A stretch of DNA of 64,000 nucleotides from Acidobacteriota bacterium (GTDB lineage: Bacteria > Actinomycetota > Acidimicrobiia > Acidimicrobiales > Microtrichaceae), in contig QEUP01000011.1 in the NCBI GenBank assembly GCA_003577145.1, forward strand, positions 62,001 to 126,000. Direction: 5' to 3'. The number at the start of each line of letters is the position of its first letter. The stretch's first letter is position 1. This document shows positions 1 through 7,688 of this stretch, piece after piece. Below the pieces are notes generated by a model. The model made no database searches. It saw only the letters and a list, made by a program, of their open reading frames with translations, and was not told where the DNA came from. The position numbers and the translations under genes were made by a program.

Positions 1-494
1 GCCGCCGGGATCGTGCTGCCGATCGCGCTGGCGACCATCGTCGAGATGACGACCACGTACACCAGCACCGGTGCGCTGAGCTCGGGCTCGTCGCTGTGGC
101 GAACGCCGACGAGGATCCGGCGACCGAGCGTCGCCAGCGCCGCGGCCACGACCAGCACGCCGATCAGGAATGCGGTCGTGTCGATATCACCCACCCAGAA
201 CCCCACGATGTACGCCAGGTGACCCAACAGGAACGACACCAGGCCGGGGAGGAAGAAGCGATCCGGGAAGAGCAAGAAGACATCCCCCAGCAATGACAGG
301 CCCAGGGCTGCCACGAACCACGCCCGGACCGCCTCGTCGGTCGGATCGACGGCGACCGCGGCGGCGAGGAGGCACAGCAAGGTGACCGGTTTGGCGATCA
401 GCTCGACCCGGCGGGCCCCCGCGCCGACCGCCCACCAGTCCAGGATCGCCGCGGCGACTGTGGCAGCGAGCAGCACCCACGACGGACCGTTCAC
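1..494 (-). CDS. YhhN/TMEM86-family membrane protein (lysoplasmalogenase-like), 3' part cut off
   Basis: Reading leftward from a GTG at 494, the frame stays open to the window edge, giving about 164 residues of a very hydrophobic polytopic membrane protein. The stretch ELIAKPVTLL (residues 31-40) followed by LLGDVFLLFPD and LVSFLLGHLAYIVGF (69-99) is the hallmark of the YhhN family. Eukaryotic TMEM86B of this family hydrolyses the vinyl-ether bond of lysoplasmalogens; the bacterial role is less certain. The start overlaps the stop of the upstream reductase as GTGA, which fixes the GTG choice and implies translational coupling. The C-terminus lies outside the window. The family call is confident; the substrate is inference. 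Confidence 0.75.
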   Translation of the reverse strand, partial: MNGPSWVLLAATVAAAILDWWAVGAGARRVELIAKPVTLLCLLAAAVAVDPTDEAVRAWFVAALGLSLLGDVFLLFPDRFFLPGLVSFLLGHLAYIVGFWVGDIDTTAFLIGVLVVAAALATLGRRILVGVRHSDEPELSAPVLVYVVVISTMVASAIGSTIPA

Positions 495-1711
495 CTCTCG
501 TCCCCACCCTGGTCGAGCTCGGCGAGGGCGTCGTCCCAGGTGATCCCTTCAGCGATCCTCGTCCTGAACTGCATCACCTGCCTCGGCCGGTTCATTCCCA
601 GCACACCCGTGAGCCTGGGGCCCCGCCGGTAGGCAGCGACGAAACGGCGTTCCGGCAGCGATCCTTCCACGACCTTGCACTCGTCGGCGCCGTCGATCCA
701 ACCAGCGAGCTGGATCTTGCGGTCGTACTGGTCGGACCAGAACCACGGGACCGGAGCGTACGGAACCGCCTCGCCGGCGCCCGCCAGCAGCCGCCGGGCG
801 GCGGCGGCACCTTGTTCGAGCGCGTTGTCCCAGTGCTCGACGCGCATCGATCGGCCGAACAGCTGGTTCGGCCAGCGCGCCACGTCGCCGGCAGCGGCAA
901 CCCCGGGGGCCGCCAGGCAGGTCTCGTCGCACACCACGCCGTCGTCTACGGTGAGCCCCGAGCCGGCGAGCCAACCGGTGTTGGGGACCACGCCGACACC
1001 CACGACGACGACATCGGCCGCGACGAGCGAGCCGTCGTTCAGCCTGACTCCCCCGACCCGGTCGGATCCCTCGAAGCCCTCGACGCCGACGCCCAGCTTG
1101 AGGTCCACGCCGTTGTCGCGATGGATGTCGCCCACAACGCCTCCGATCTCGGGACCGAGCACCCGGCCGAGTGCCACGTCGAGCGCCTCCAGGACCGTCA
1201 CCTCCAGGCCCCGTGACCGGCAGGTGGCCGCTACCTCTGCACCGATGAAGCCGGCGCCGACCACGACGACGCGGCCCGGTTCGGCGTCGAGGTCGGACCG
1301 TATCGCCAGGCAGTCCTCCATGGTCCGCAGGACATGGATGCCCTCCATCGCCTCGGGCCGGCTCAGGTGGCGGGGCGAGGCACCGGTGGCGACCAGGAGC
1401 CGGTCGAACCGGAGGGTCCCGTCCGGCAACTCCAGCCGGCGCCCGCCGACGTCGAGGCCGGCCGCACGCACGCCGAAGCGCAGGTCGAGGTCGAAGTCGT
1501 CGATACGCTCAGCTGACGGTGGCGCCGCACGGTGGGGTTCCCATTCACCGCTGAGCACCTGTTTGGACAACGGCGGCCGATCCGGGGGCAACGACGATGC
1601 AGCTTCGACGACGGTGATGGTGCCCTCGTAGCCGGCGTCGCGGAGCGTCTCGGCAGCCGTGAGACCGGCGAGCGACGCGCCGACAATGACGACCCTGCGC
1701 ACCTCGACCAT
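491..1711 (-). CDS. FAD-dependent ferredoxin reductase (rhodocoxin/putidaredoxin reductase type)
   Basis: A 406-residue pyridine-nucleotide disulfide oxidoreductase-fold protein. It has an N-terminal FAD dinucleotide motif (GASLAGLTAAE, residues 11-21), a second NAD(P)H motif (GAGFIG, 152-157), a second FAD contact (AAGDVA, 273-278) and a C-terminal reductase domain from about residue 320. There is no redox-active Cys pair, as expected for the ferredoxin-reductase branch. It should pass electrons from NAD(P)H to the 3Fe-4S ferredoxin encoded just upstream on the same strand (1783-1974). Such pairs normally serve a cytochrome P450, but none is present here. A 48-base palindrome separates it from the ferredoxin gene, so the two may not share one transcript. 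The next gene overlaps its stop by four bases. Confidence 0.9.
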   Translation of the reverse strand: MVEVRRVVIVGASLAGLTAAETLRDAGYEGTITVVEAASSLPPDRPPLSKQVLSGEWEPHRAAPPSAERIDDFDLDLRFGVRAAGLDVGGRRLELPDGTLRFDRLLVATGASPRHLSRPEAMEGIHVLRTMEDCLAIRSDLDAEPGRVVVVGAGFIGAEVAATCRSRGLEVTVLEALDVALGRVLGPEIGGVVGDIHRDNGVDLKLGVGVEGFEGSDRVGGVRLNDGSLVAADVVVVGVGVVPNTGWLAGSGLTVDDGVVCDETCLAAPGVAAAGDVARWPNQLFGRSMRVEHWDNALEQGAAAARRLLAGAGEAVPYAPVPWFWSDQYDRKIQLAGWIDGADECKVVEGSLPERRFVAAYRRGPRLTGVLGMNRPRQVMQFRTRIAEGITWDDALAELDQGGDER

Positions 1712-1730
1712 CCGGCGTCACCCAATCGCG

Positions 1731-1778
1731 TTTTGTGAACGGAAAGTGCCCCTATAGGGGCCTTTTCGGTTCACAAAA
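1731..1778. repeat. 48-base near-palindrome, copy 1 of a dispersed element
   Basis: The sequence starts TTTTGTGAAC and ends GTTCACAAAA around a GCCCCTATAGGGGC centre. Nearly the whole element is one inverted repeat; the left arm has mismatches (GGAAAGT opposite CTTTTCG). A second copy lies at 37151-37197. This copy sits between the ferredoxin stop and the reductase start, both on the minus strand. As RNA it would form a long hairpin, so it could act as a terminator or attenuator, or be a REP/MITE-like mobile palindrome. Confidence 0.8.
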
Positions 1779-1782
1779 CCTG

Positions 1783-1974
1783 TCAGTCCTCGACCGAGAT
1801 GGCTTGCTTGGGGCAGCGGCGGGCGCATTCCTCGACCTTGGGTCGGAGGTCCTCGGGGGGGTTCTCCTGGAGAACGTAGAGGAAGTCGTCGTCGCGGACC
1901 TCGAAGACCTCGGGCAGGATCCCCATGCAAACGGCGTTGCTCTCGCACAGGTCGTAATCGACGACAACCTTCAT
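1783..1974 (-). CDS. 3Fe-4S ferredoxin of the cytochrome P450-partner type
   Basis: A 63-residue acidic small ferredoxin. The cluster ligands are C10, C16 and C54, the last in a Cys-Pro motif (RRCPKQAI). The expected second-position Cys of a 4Fe-4S site is missing, which is the usual signature of 3Fe-4S ferredoxins that feed actinobacterial P450s. C50 is an additional Cys near the last ligand. The start is the ATG at 1974; a longer open frame upstream has unrelated composition and was not used. It is transcribed toward the FAD reductase (491-1711), its probable electron donor, and divergently from the haloalkane dehalogenase gene at 2117, with about 140 bases between them holding both promoters. 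Confidence 0.9.
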   Translation of the reverse strand: MKVVVDYDLCESNAVCMGILPEVFEVRDDDFLYVLQENPPEDLRPKVEECARRCPKQAISVED

Positions 1975-2116
1975 GTTCGACTCCCTTGCTCGATCGCTGG
2001 CGACATCATGCCCCAACTGCAGTCCGGCGTCTGCGAACGTAGCCGCCCTCGGTCGCCGGGTCCGGACGGGGCTAAGGTTCCGGCGGGTCCGGACCTCCCT
2101 CGCTCGAGGAGCTGAG

Positions 2117-3025
2117 ATGAAATCCTTGCGTACGCCCGACGAACGGTTCGCGGGCCTCCCCGGCTTCGCCTTCGCGCCCAACTACGTCGAGGTACCCGAC
2201 AGCGAGGGCGGCACCCTCCGCATGCACTACCTCGACGAGGGCCCGGCGGACGGTGAGCTGGTGCTGTGCCTCCACGGGGAACCCTCCTGGAGCTACCTGT
2301 ACCGCAAGATGATCCCGGGCCTGGCCGAGGCCGGCCACCGCGTCGTCGTGCCCGACCTGGTGGGCTTCGGTCGCAGCGACAAGCCCGCCGACCGCGACGA
2401 CTACTCCTACCAGCGACACATGGACTGGCTGAGCGCGCTGGTGGGTGCCCTGGGCCTGACCGGCATCACCCTCGTGTGCCAGGACTGGGGAGGTCTGCTG
2501 GGCCTTCGCCTCGCGGCCGAGCAGCCCGAGCGCTTCGAGCGGATCGTGGCAGCCAACACCTTCCTGCCGACCGGGGACAACGACCCCGGTCCGGCGTTCC
2601 TGGCGTGGCGGGAGTTCTCCCAGACGGTGGAGACGTTCCCGGTCGGCGAGATCGTGAACGGCGGGTGCGTGTCGGATCTCACCGACGAGGTCCGCGCCGC
2701 CTACGACGCACCGTTCCCTGACGAGAGCTACAAGGAGGGTGCACGCCAGTTCCCGGTGCTGGTACCCATCTCACCCGACGACCCGGCTGCGGCAGCCAAC
2801 CGGCGGGCGTGGGAGGTGCTGGCTTCGTGGACCAAGCCGTTCCTGACCGCCCACAGCGACAGCGACCCCATCACCGCCGGAAGCGACCGGGTGCTCCAGG
2901 AGCTGATCCCAGGTGCCAAGGGTCGGTCACATGCGACGATCACCGGGGCCGGGCACTTCCTCCAGGAGGACAAGGGCGAAGAGCTGGCTCGCACCGTCAT
3001 CGCCTTCATCGCCGACACCCGCTGA
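2117..3025 (+). CDS. haloalkane dehalogenase (alpha/beta hydrolase, HLD-I/DhlA-like)
   Basis: A 302-residue alpha/beta hydrolase. HGEPSW (53-58) carries the oxyanion/halide region. CQDWGG (121-126) gives nucleophile D123 with halide-binding W124, essentially the same position as D124/W125 of DhlA. H280 in GAGHFLQED is the catalytic His, and D248 or D250 is the likely acid. The Asp-Trp nucleophile elbow distinguishes dehalogenases from esterases (Ser) and epoxide hydrolases. The reaction is hydrolytic removal of halide from alkyl halides to give an alcohol. The ATG at 2117 follows a GAGGAGCTGAG ribosome site; the frame is open upstream but lacks family similarity. It is monocistronic and convergent with the EAL gene. 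Substrate range cannot be deduced. Confidence 0.85.
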   Translation: MKSLRTPDERFAGLPGFAFAPNYVEVPDSEGGTLRMHYLDEGPADGELVLCLHGEPSWSYLYRKMIPGLAEAGHRVVVPDLVGFGRSDKPADRDDYSYQRHMDWLSALVGALGLTGITLVCQDWGGLLGLRLAAEQPERFERIVAANTFLPTGDNDPGPAFLAWREFSQTVETFPVGEIVNGGCVSDLTDEVRAAYDAPFPDESYKEGARQFPVLVPISPDDPAAAANRRAWEVLASWTKPFLTAHSDSDPITAGSDRVLQELIPGAKGRSHATITGAGHFLQEDKGEELARTVIAFIADTR

Positions 3026-3050
3026 ACCCGACCGCCGCCCCGCGGGCCCC

Positions 3051-4520
3051 TCACACCTCCACGACGGGGTTGTCCCGGGTCGTGGCCGGGACCGCGACCT
3101 CGGCGCGGTCGAGCCGCTCGGTGGGAAACGCCACCTCGAGATCGCCCTGGGGCTTGCTGAACTCGAAGTGGTCGAACATGGCTGTGGCCCGCTCGGGAGG
3201 CACCGGTTCGCTGATCAGGTAGCCCTGCGCCCAGTCGCAGCCGAGGTACTCGAGTGCCCGCAGCTCCGAGGGTCGTTCGACGGCTTCGGCGACCACCTTG
3301 ATGTCCAGCGCCTTTGCCACCGCGGCGACCAGCTCGACCATCGAGGTCGTCGTCGCCTCCTCGGGGAGGTCGTGCACGAAGCCCTCGTCGACCTTGACGC
3401 AGGTCAAGGGGAGCTGGCGCAGGCAGGTGAGCGACGAGTAGCCGGTCCCGAAGTCGTCGAGGACCATCCCGACACCCAGCTCGCGGATGCGGTGCAGGGT
3501 GGGCAGCACGAGGCTGAGATGATCGAGCAGGACCGCCTCGGTGACCTCCAGCATGAGACCGCGCGCCGGCGCGCCGGTGGTGCGGACCGCCCCCTTCAGC
3601 GCGTCGAAGAAGCCGGGGTGCAGGAGCTGCCGCGCCGAGATGTTGACCGCAACCTTGGCGGCCCCCGGTCTCGCCCGGCTCCATTCCGCGAGCTGCCGGC
3701 AGGCCTCGTAGAGCACCCAGCGGCCGACGGGCAGGATCAGCCCGGACTCCTCGGCCACGTCCAGGAAGGTATCGGGGCCGACCAGCCCGATGCCGGGGCG
3801 CTCCCATCGCAGCAGGGCCTCGAAGGCAACCAGCTCGGATTGCGCCACGTCGATGATCGGCTGGTAGTGGAGGCGGAGGTGGCCCAGGTCGAGGGCGTCG
3901 TGCAGCCCGTGCTCGACCCCGCGCCGGTTCCGCATCCACGCCCGCATCTCGTCGTCGAAGATCTCGACCTTCCCCGGAGCAGCCCGGATGGCGCGGTCGA
4001 GCGCGGTGTCGGCTTCGCTGACGAGCTGGGACGCGGTCGCCCGCGGCCCGCACAGCGTCACGCCCATGTTGAACTCGAGATGCACCTGCTCACCGTCGAT
4101 GTCGACAGGGCGCTCGAACTCCTGGGTGATGCGATCGGCGACAGCCATGGCGCCGTCGATGGCGTCGAGGTCCTGGAGCATCAGCGAGAAACGTCCCCGC
4201 GTCTGGCGAGCGACCACGTCAGAGGGGCGCACCACCCGCCGGAGCCGGTCGGCGATCTCGATGAGCAACCGCGCGGCTCCGTCGTCGGGAAGGGTGTCGA
4301 GCATGGGCTCGATGCGGTGGACCTCTAGCGCGATGGCCGCGACATGGCTGCCTGTGCGAGCGGCGAGATCGAGCGCACGCTCGAGCTCGTAGAGGAACAG
4401 GCCGCTGCTCGCCAGGCCGGTGACCTCGTCGTGGGTCGTGCCCGCGTCGAGGTCGATGTAGGCCTCGCTGGCCCCCGGCATCGCTTCGGTGACCGGCCCC
4501 AGACGGTCCGCAACTGCCAT
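3051..4520 (-). CDS. degenerate GGDEF plus intact EAL domain protein (c-di-GMP phosphodiesterase)
   Basis: A 489-residue cytoplasmic protein. Residues 30-190 look like a GGDEF fold in which the catalytic motif has become RGRFS (about 108-112), so cyclase activity is unlikely. Residues 205-450 form an EAL domain with the key motifs present: EALLRW (234-239), NISARQL (293-299), EVTE (325-328), DDFGTGYSS (355-363), AEAVE (411-415) and QGYLISEP (432-439). This set is expected of an active c-di-GMP phosphodiesterase. There is no transmembrane segment and no obvious N-terminal sensor domain, so the GGDEF remnant may serve as a GTP-sensing or dimerisation module. A second, differently degenerated c-di-GMP protein lies at 49943-51700. 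Confidence 0.88.
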   Translation of the reverse strand: MAVADRLGPVTEAMPGASEAYIDLDAGTTHDEVTGLASSGLFLYELERALDLAARTGSHVAAIALEVHRIEPMLDTLPDDGAARLLIEIADRLRRVVRPSDVVARQTRGRFSLMLQDLDAIDGAMAVADRITQEFERPVDIDGEQVHLEFNMGVTLCGPRATASQLVSEADTALDRAIRAAPGKVEIFDDEMRAWMRNRRGVEHGLHDALDLGHLRLHYQPIIDVAQSELVAFEALLRWERPGIGLVGPDTFLDVAEESGLILPVGRWVLYEACRQLAEWSRARPGAAKVAVNISARQLLHPGFFDALKGAVRTTGAPARGLMLEVTEAVLLDHLSLVLPTLHRIRELGVGMVLDDFGTGYSSLTCLRQLPLTCVKVDEGFVHDLPEEATTTSMVELVAAVAKALDIKVVAEAVERPSELRALEYLGCDWAQGYLISEPVPPERATAMFDHFEFSKPQGDLEVAFPTERLDRAEVAVPATTRDNPVVEV

Positions 4521-4668
4521 GTCCCCCTCCCCGACTCACCAGGGAATCGCGAGAAGACCCGTGTGTCCAGGGCTCCATCGGACGTTCTGACCGAGTCTTG
4601 ACCTGAAGGCCACTGAGAGTGCGGTGAGGCCCTCCTCACAGCACGTGGCGTGGTAGCGCGGGTCGTCG

Positions 4669-6084
4669 TCACGGTGAGTCGACCGGCGCGGCGGTGGCGC
4701 CGGCCGCGAGCTCGATCAGCTCGGCCATGGCGTCGACCATCCCTCCGGTTATGACGTGGGGGTCCGGTATGAACTCGGGACAGGAGAGAACGCCGACGTT
4801 GAGATCCTCGCCGTAGCTCCACACCGTCACGTTGAGCCCGACCCCCTCGACGAGTGGGCCGACCGAGTAGATCTCGAGCAGCTCGGCGTCACCGATGTAG
4901 AGCTTGTCGCGCGGTCCGGGCACGCTCGACACGACGAGGTTGACCGGCGGCCTGTGCCGATCTGCCCATCGGCGCTCGGAATAGGTCCTGACCCACCAGG
5001 CGTACGGCCGCGGCGGCGCGTACTGCACCCACTCCTCCATCAGCTCTACGCCCAGCACGTTCAGCGCCTCCTTGGCGACGAGGGTCACGTCATGGCAGGC
5101 GCGCAGTCGAACGAGAGGGTCGTGTCGATTCACCGGGAGCTCGGTGAAGAGGTTGGAGACCTTGTTGCCGGTGAGCCGCCCGGTGTCATCCCCCGACGAC
5201 ACCGGGACGCTCGCCACCAGCGGGCGACTCGGCAACTCGTCGTTGGCGAGCAGGTAACCGCGGAGCGAACCGGCTACGCACGCCAGGATGACGTCGGTGA
5301 CCGTCGCGCCGAAGGCGCGCTTGATTGCTTTGGCGGCCGCAAGTGACAGGGAGCACGATGCGAAGCAGCGGTTGGCGGTGAGCGCACCGTTGAAGGAGGT
5401 CGGCGGGGTCCGGACCAGAGGCCTCGGCGGCGAAGAGCTGGTCTCCTTCTTCCAGCGGCGACGCCGCAGCATCCTCCTCGTCGTCCTGATGACCAGCTCG
5501 GGCAGCCTGGCGACGTCACGCAGCCGATCGGCCAGCGCCGACCAGAACAGCCTCCATCTCGACGGGAACGGTTCCGGCTCCCACTCGGCCTCCGGCTCCT
5601 CGGGCTCGGCGGGAGTGGCGCTGAGGGCGTTGGCCATCATGGCCAGCGCAGCGACACCGTCGGCCGCGGCGTGATGGATCTTGGCCAGGATGGCCACGTT
5701 GCCGTCCTGGAGCCCGTCGAGGAGCCAGAGCTCCCACAGGGGTCGCGAGCGGTCGAGTGGTCGCGACGCGAGCTGACCCACCACCTCGTCCATCTGCGCT
5801 CGCGTCCCCGGCTCGGGGACCCGCAGGTGACGGATGTGGCGCTCGATCTCGAACTCCGGGTCCTCGATCCAAACCGGATGGCTGATGTGGCCCGGCACCT
5901 CGACCACGCGGCGACGGAACGGGGGGAGGAGGTGGAGGCGCTTGGCGAGCTCCTCGCGCAGCACCTCGACGTTCGCCCCGCCGAAGAAGCTGGGGTCGAG
6001 AACGGCGAGCTTCAGGGTGTGCATGTGAAGCGTCGGCGTCTCACCGTAGAGGAAGCCCGCATCGAGCCCGCTCAGCCGCTCCAT
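4669..6084 (-). CDS. WS/DGAT-family O-acyltransferase (paralog 1)
   Basis: A 471-residue bifunctional wax-ester synthase/diacylglycerol acyltransferase family protein. The catalytic HHxxxDG motif is HHAAADG (about 137-143), preceded by the conserved PLW. The N-terminus MERLSGLDAGFLYGETP matches its paralogs. I chose the ATG at 6084 over an in-frame GTG six bases upstream because a run of Gs (AAGGGGGGG) ends five bases before it and the paralogs begin the same way. Family members esterify acyl-CoA to diacylglycerol or long-chain alcohols to make storage lipid. It is divergent from paralog 2 at 6252; the 167 bases between them hold both promoters. A third paralog is at 20522. Confidence 0.88.
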   Translation of the reverse strand: MERLSGLDAGFLYGETPTLHMHTLKLAVLDPSFFGGANVEVLREELAKRLHLLPPFRRRVVEVPGHISHPVWIEDPEFEIERHIRHLRVPEPGTRAQMDEVVGQLASRPLDRSRPLWELWLLDGLQDGNVAILAKIHHAAADGVAALAMMANALSATPAEPEEPEAEWEPEPFPSRWRLFWSALADRLRDVARLPELVIRTTRRMLRRRRWKKETSSSPPRPLVRTPPTSFNGALTANRCFASCSLSLAAAKAIKRAFGATVTDVILACVAGSLRGYLLANDELPSRPLVASVPVSSGDDTGRLTGNKVSNLFTELPVNRHDPLVRLRACHDVTLVAKEALNVLGVELMEEWVQYAPPRPYAWWVRTYSERRWADRHRPPVNLVVSSVPGPRDKLYIGDAELLEIYSVGPLVEGVGLNVTVWSYGEDLNVGVLSCPEFIPDPHVITGGMVDAMAELIELAAGATAAPVDSP

Positions 6085-6141
6085 TCGCACCCCCCCTTGC
6101 TCACGCGACCGTGTCGGTTGCCGGACTGGTCGCGATCGCCA

Positions 6142-6153
6142 TACCAGATGGTA
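6142..6153. promoter_or_regulatory. small inverted repeat between divergent WS/DGAT genes
   Basis: TACCAGATGGTA has perfect 5-base arms around a GA centre and lies in the middle of the divergent intergenic region (6085-6251). It could be a regulator site controlling both acyltransferases. A 12-base palindrome is short enough to arise by chance and no second copy was noticed. Confidence 0.2.
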
Positions 6154-6251
6154 CCGACACGGCCGGGGGCAGGGACGGCTCCGTTTGGGGTGAAGCGATC
6201 TCCTGGCAGCCTTCTAGGATGTGGTCCACCGGCTCCGGAGGTGGGCACATC

Positions 6252-7658
6252 ATGCAATGGCTGAGTGGGATGGACGCGTCGTTCCTCTACATGGAGACGC
6301 CCGCGGCCCACATGCACGTGGCGGGGATGCTCATCCTCGATCCGTCGGACGCGCCGGTCCCCTACAGCTTCGGGCACGCCCGGGAGATCATCGAGTCCAG
6401 GCTCCCCCTCATGCAACCGTTCCGGAAGCGGTTGCTCTCCCCTCCGCTGGGCATCGACCATCCCGTGTGGGTCGACGATCCCGGCTTCGACCTGGACCGC
6501 CATCTCTTCCGGACCGCCATCCCGTCCCCGGGCACGAGCCGGGAGCTCGCCGCCCTGGCGGGGAGGGTCGCCAGCAAGCCGCTCGACCGCTCCAAACCGC
6601 TCTGGGAGATGTACCTCGTCGAAGGTCTGGAGGGCGACCGGGTCGCCATCATCACCAAGATCCACCACTCGGCCATCGACGGGGTGACGGGCGCCGATCT
6701 GATGGCCCATCTCGTCGACTTCGAACCCGAGGTCGCCGAGCCACCCGAGCCGGAGGAGACCTGGAACCCCGAGCGGCTGCCGGGTGACCTGTCATTGATC
6801 GGCCAGGCCGTCGTTCACCGGGTGAGCAACCCGCTGCGCGCCACGAAGGCGCTGATCCGCACCGGTCGCTCGGTGGCGACGATGGCGTTCGGCCTGATCG
6901 GCGCCCAGACCGACAGGCTACGACCTGCGCTGCCGTTCACCGCTCCCCGCACGATGTTCAACAAGCCCTTGACGCCGCGACGCGCGGTTGCCTTCTCCCA
7001 GGTCAAGTTCGACGACGTGCATGTCGTCAAGCAGGCGTTCGACGCGAAGGTCAACGACGTCGTGCTGGCGGCCTGCGCCACCGCGCTGCGGCGGTACCTC
7101 CAGAGCCATGACGACCTGCCGGTGAAGCCACTGATCGTATCGGTGCCTGTCTCGGTGCACGGCCAGTCCGAGCGCGAGGGCACCAACCAGGTGTCGAACA
7201 TGTTCGTGCGACTGCCCGTCGAGATAGAGGACCCGGTCGAGCAACTACGGGCCATCCGCGGCGAGACCGCCGATGCCAAGCAGCTGCACAACGCGATGGG
7301 GGTTCACCTGATCCAGGACCTGGCCGAGGTGACGCCGGGCGGGGTCTACAACCGGGCCATGCGCCTGTACTCGCGCACCGGCCTGGTCGACTCGCTACCT
7401 CCGGTGCAGAACCTGGTGATCTCCAACGTCCCCGGGCCTCCCGTGCCGCTCTACATCGCAGGTGCGAGGGTCGTAGGGGTCTACCCCTTCGGGCCTCTCA
7501 TCGAGGGCGCGGGGATCAACCTCACCGTCTTGTCGAACATGGACAACATGGACTTCGGCGTGATCGGGTGCCCCGACACCGCACCTGACCTCTGGGGCCT
7601 GGCCGAGGGCTTCGTGGACGCCGTGAGCGAGTTGCGCGCGGCGGCCGATCAGGCTTGA
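6252..7658 (+). CDS. WS/DGAT-family O-acyltransferase (paralog 2)
   Basis: A 468-residue member of the same family, with catalytic HHSAIDG at 138-144 and SKPLWEMYL just before it. The C-terminal half holds the family motif NLVISNVPGP and the PFGPLIEG region. The ATG at 6252 is preceded by GGAGGTG at a good distance, and the protein then begins MQWLSGMDASFLYMETP like its paralogs; the longer open frame from 6111 lacks this support. Predicted to make wax esters or triacylglycerol at the membrane/lipid-droplet surface. It reads convergently into the aminotransferase gene with only 30 bases between them. Confidence 0.9.
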   Translation: MQWLSGMDASFLYMETPAAHMHVAGMLILDPSDAPVPYSFGHAREIIESRLPLMQPFRKRLLSPPLGIDHPVWVDDPGFDLDRHLFRTAIPSPGTSRELAALAGRVASKPLDRSKPLWEMYLVEGLEGDRVAIITKIHHSAIDGVTGADLMAHLVDFEPEVAEPPEPEETWNPERLPGDLSLIGQAVVHRVSNPLRATKALIRTGRSVATMAFGLIGAQTDRLRPALPFTAPRTMFNKPLTPRRAVAFSQVKFDDVHVVKQAFDAKVNDVVLAACATALRRYLQSHDDLPVKPLIVSVPVSVHGQSEREGTNQVSNMFVRLPVEIEDPVEQLRAIRGETADAKQLHNAMGVHLIQDLAEVTPGGVYNRAMRLYSRTGLVDSLPPVQNLVISNVPGPPVPLYIAGARVVGVYPFGPLIEGAGINLTVLSNMDNMDFGVIGCPDTAPDLWGLAEGFVDAVSELRAAADQA

Positions 7659-7688
7659 CGCGTTCCGGGCCGATTCGCGCCGGCCGCT

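Noticed and set aside
187-507. Open frame on the minus strand at the left edge
   Set aside because: Arg/Gly/Pro-rich shadow of the YhhN membrane protein read in another frame; the YhhN frame has clear helices and a GTGA overlap with the upstream gene.
675-1631. 318-codon plus-strand open frame opposite the ferredoxin reductase
   Set aside because: Low-complexity Ser/Pro/Thr/Arg composition typical of antisense frames in high-G+C DNA; the opposite strand encodes a recognisable enzyme.
2728-4053. 441-codon minus-strand frame over the EAL gene and dehalogenase end
   Set aside because: Arg/Gly/Pro-rich, no family features, overlaps two well-supported genes.
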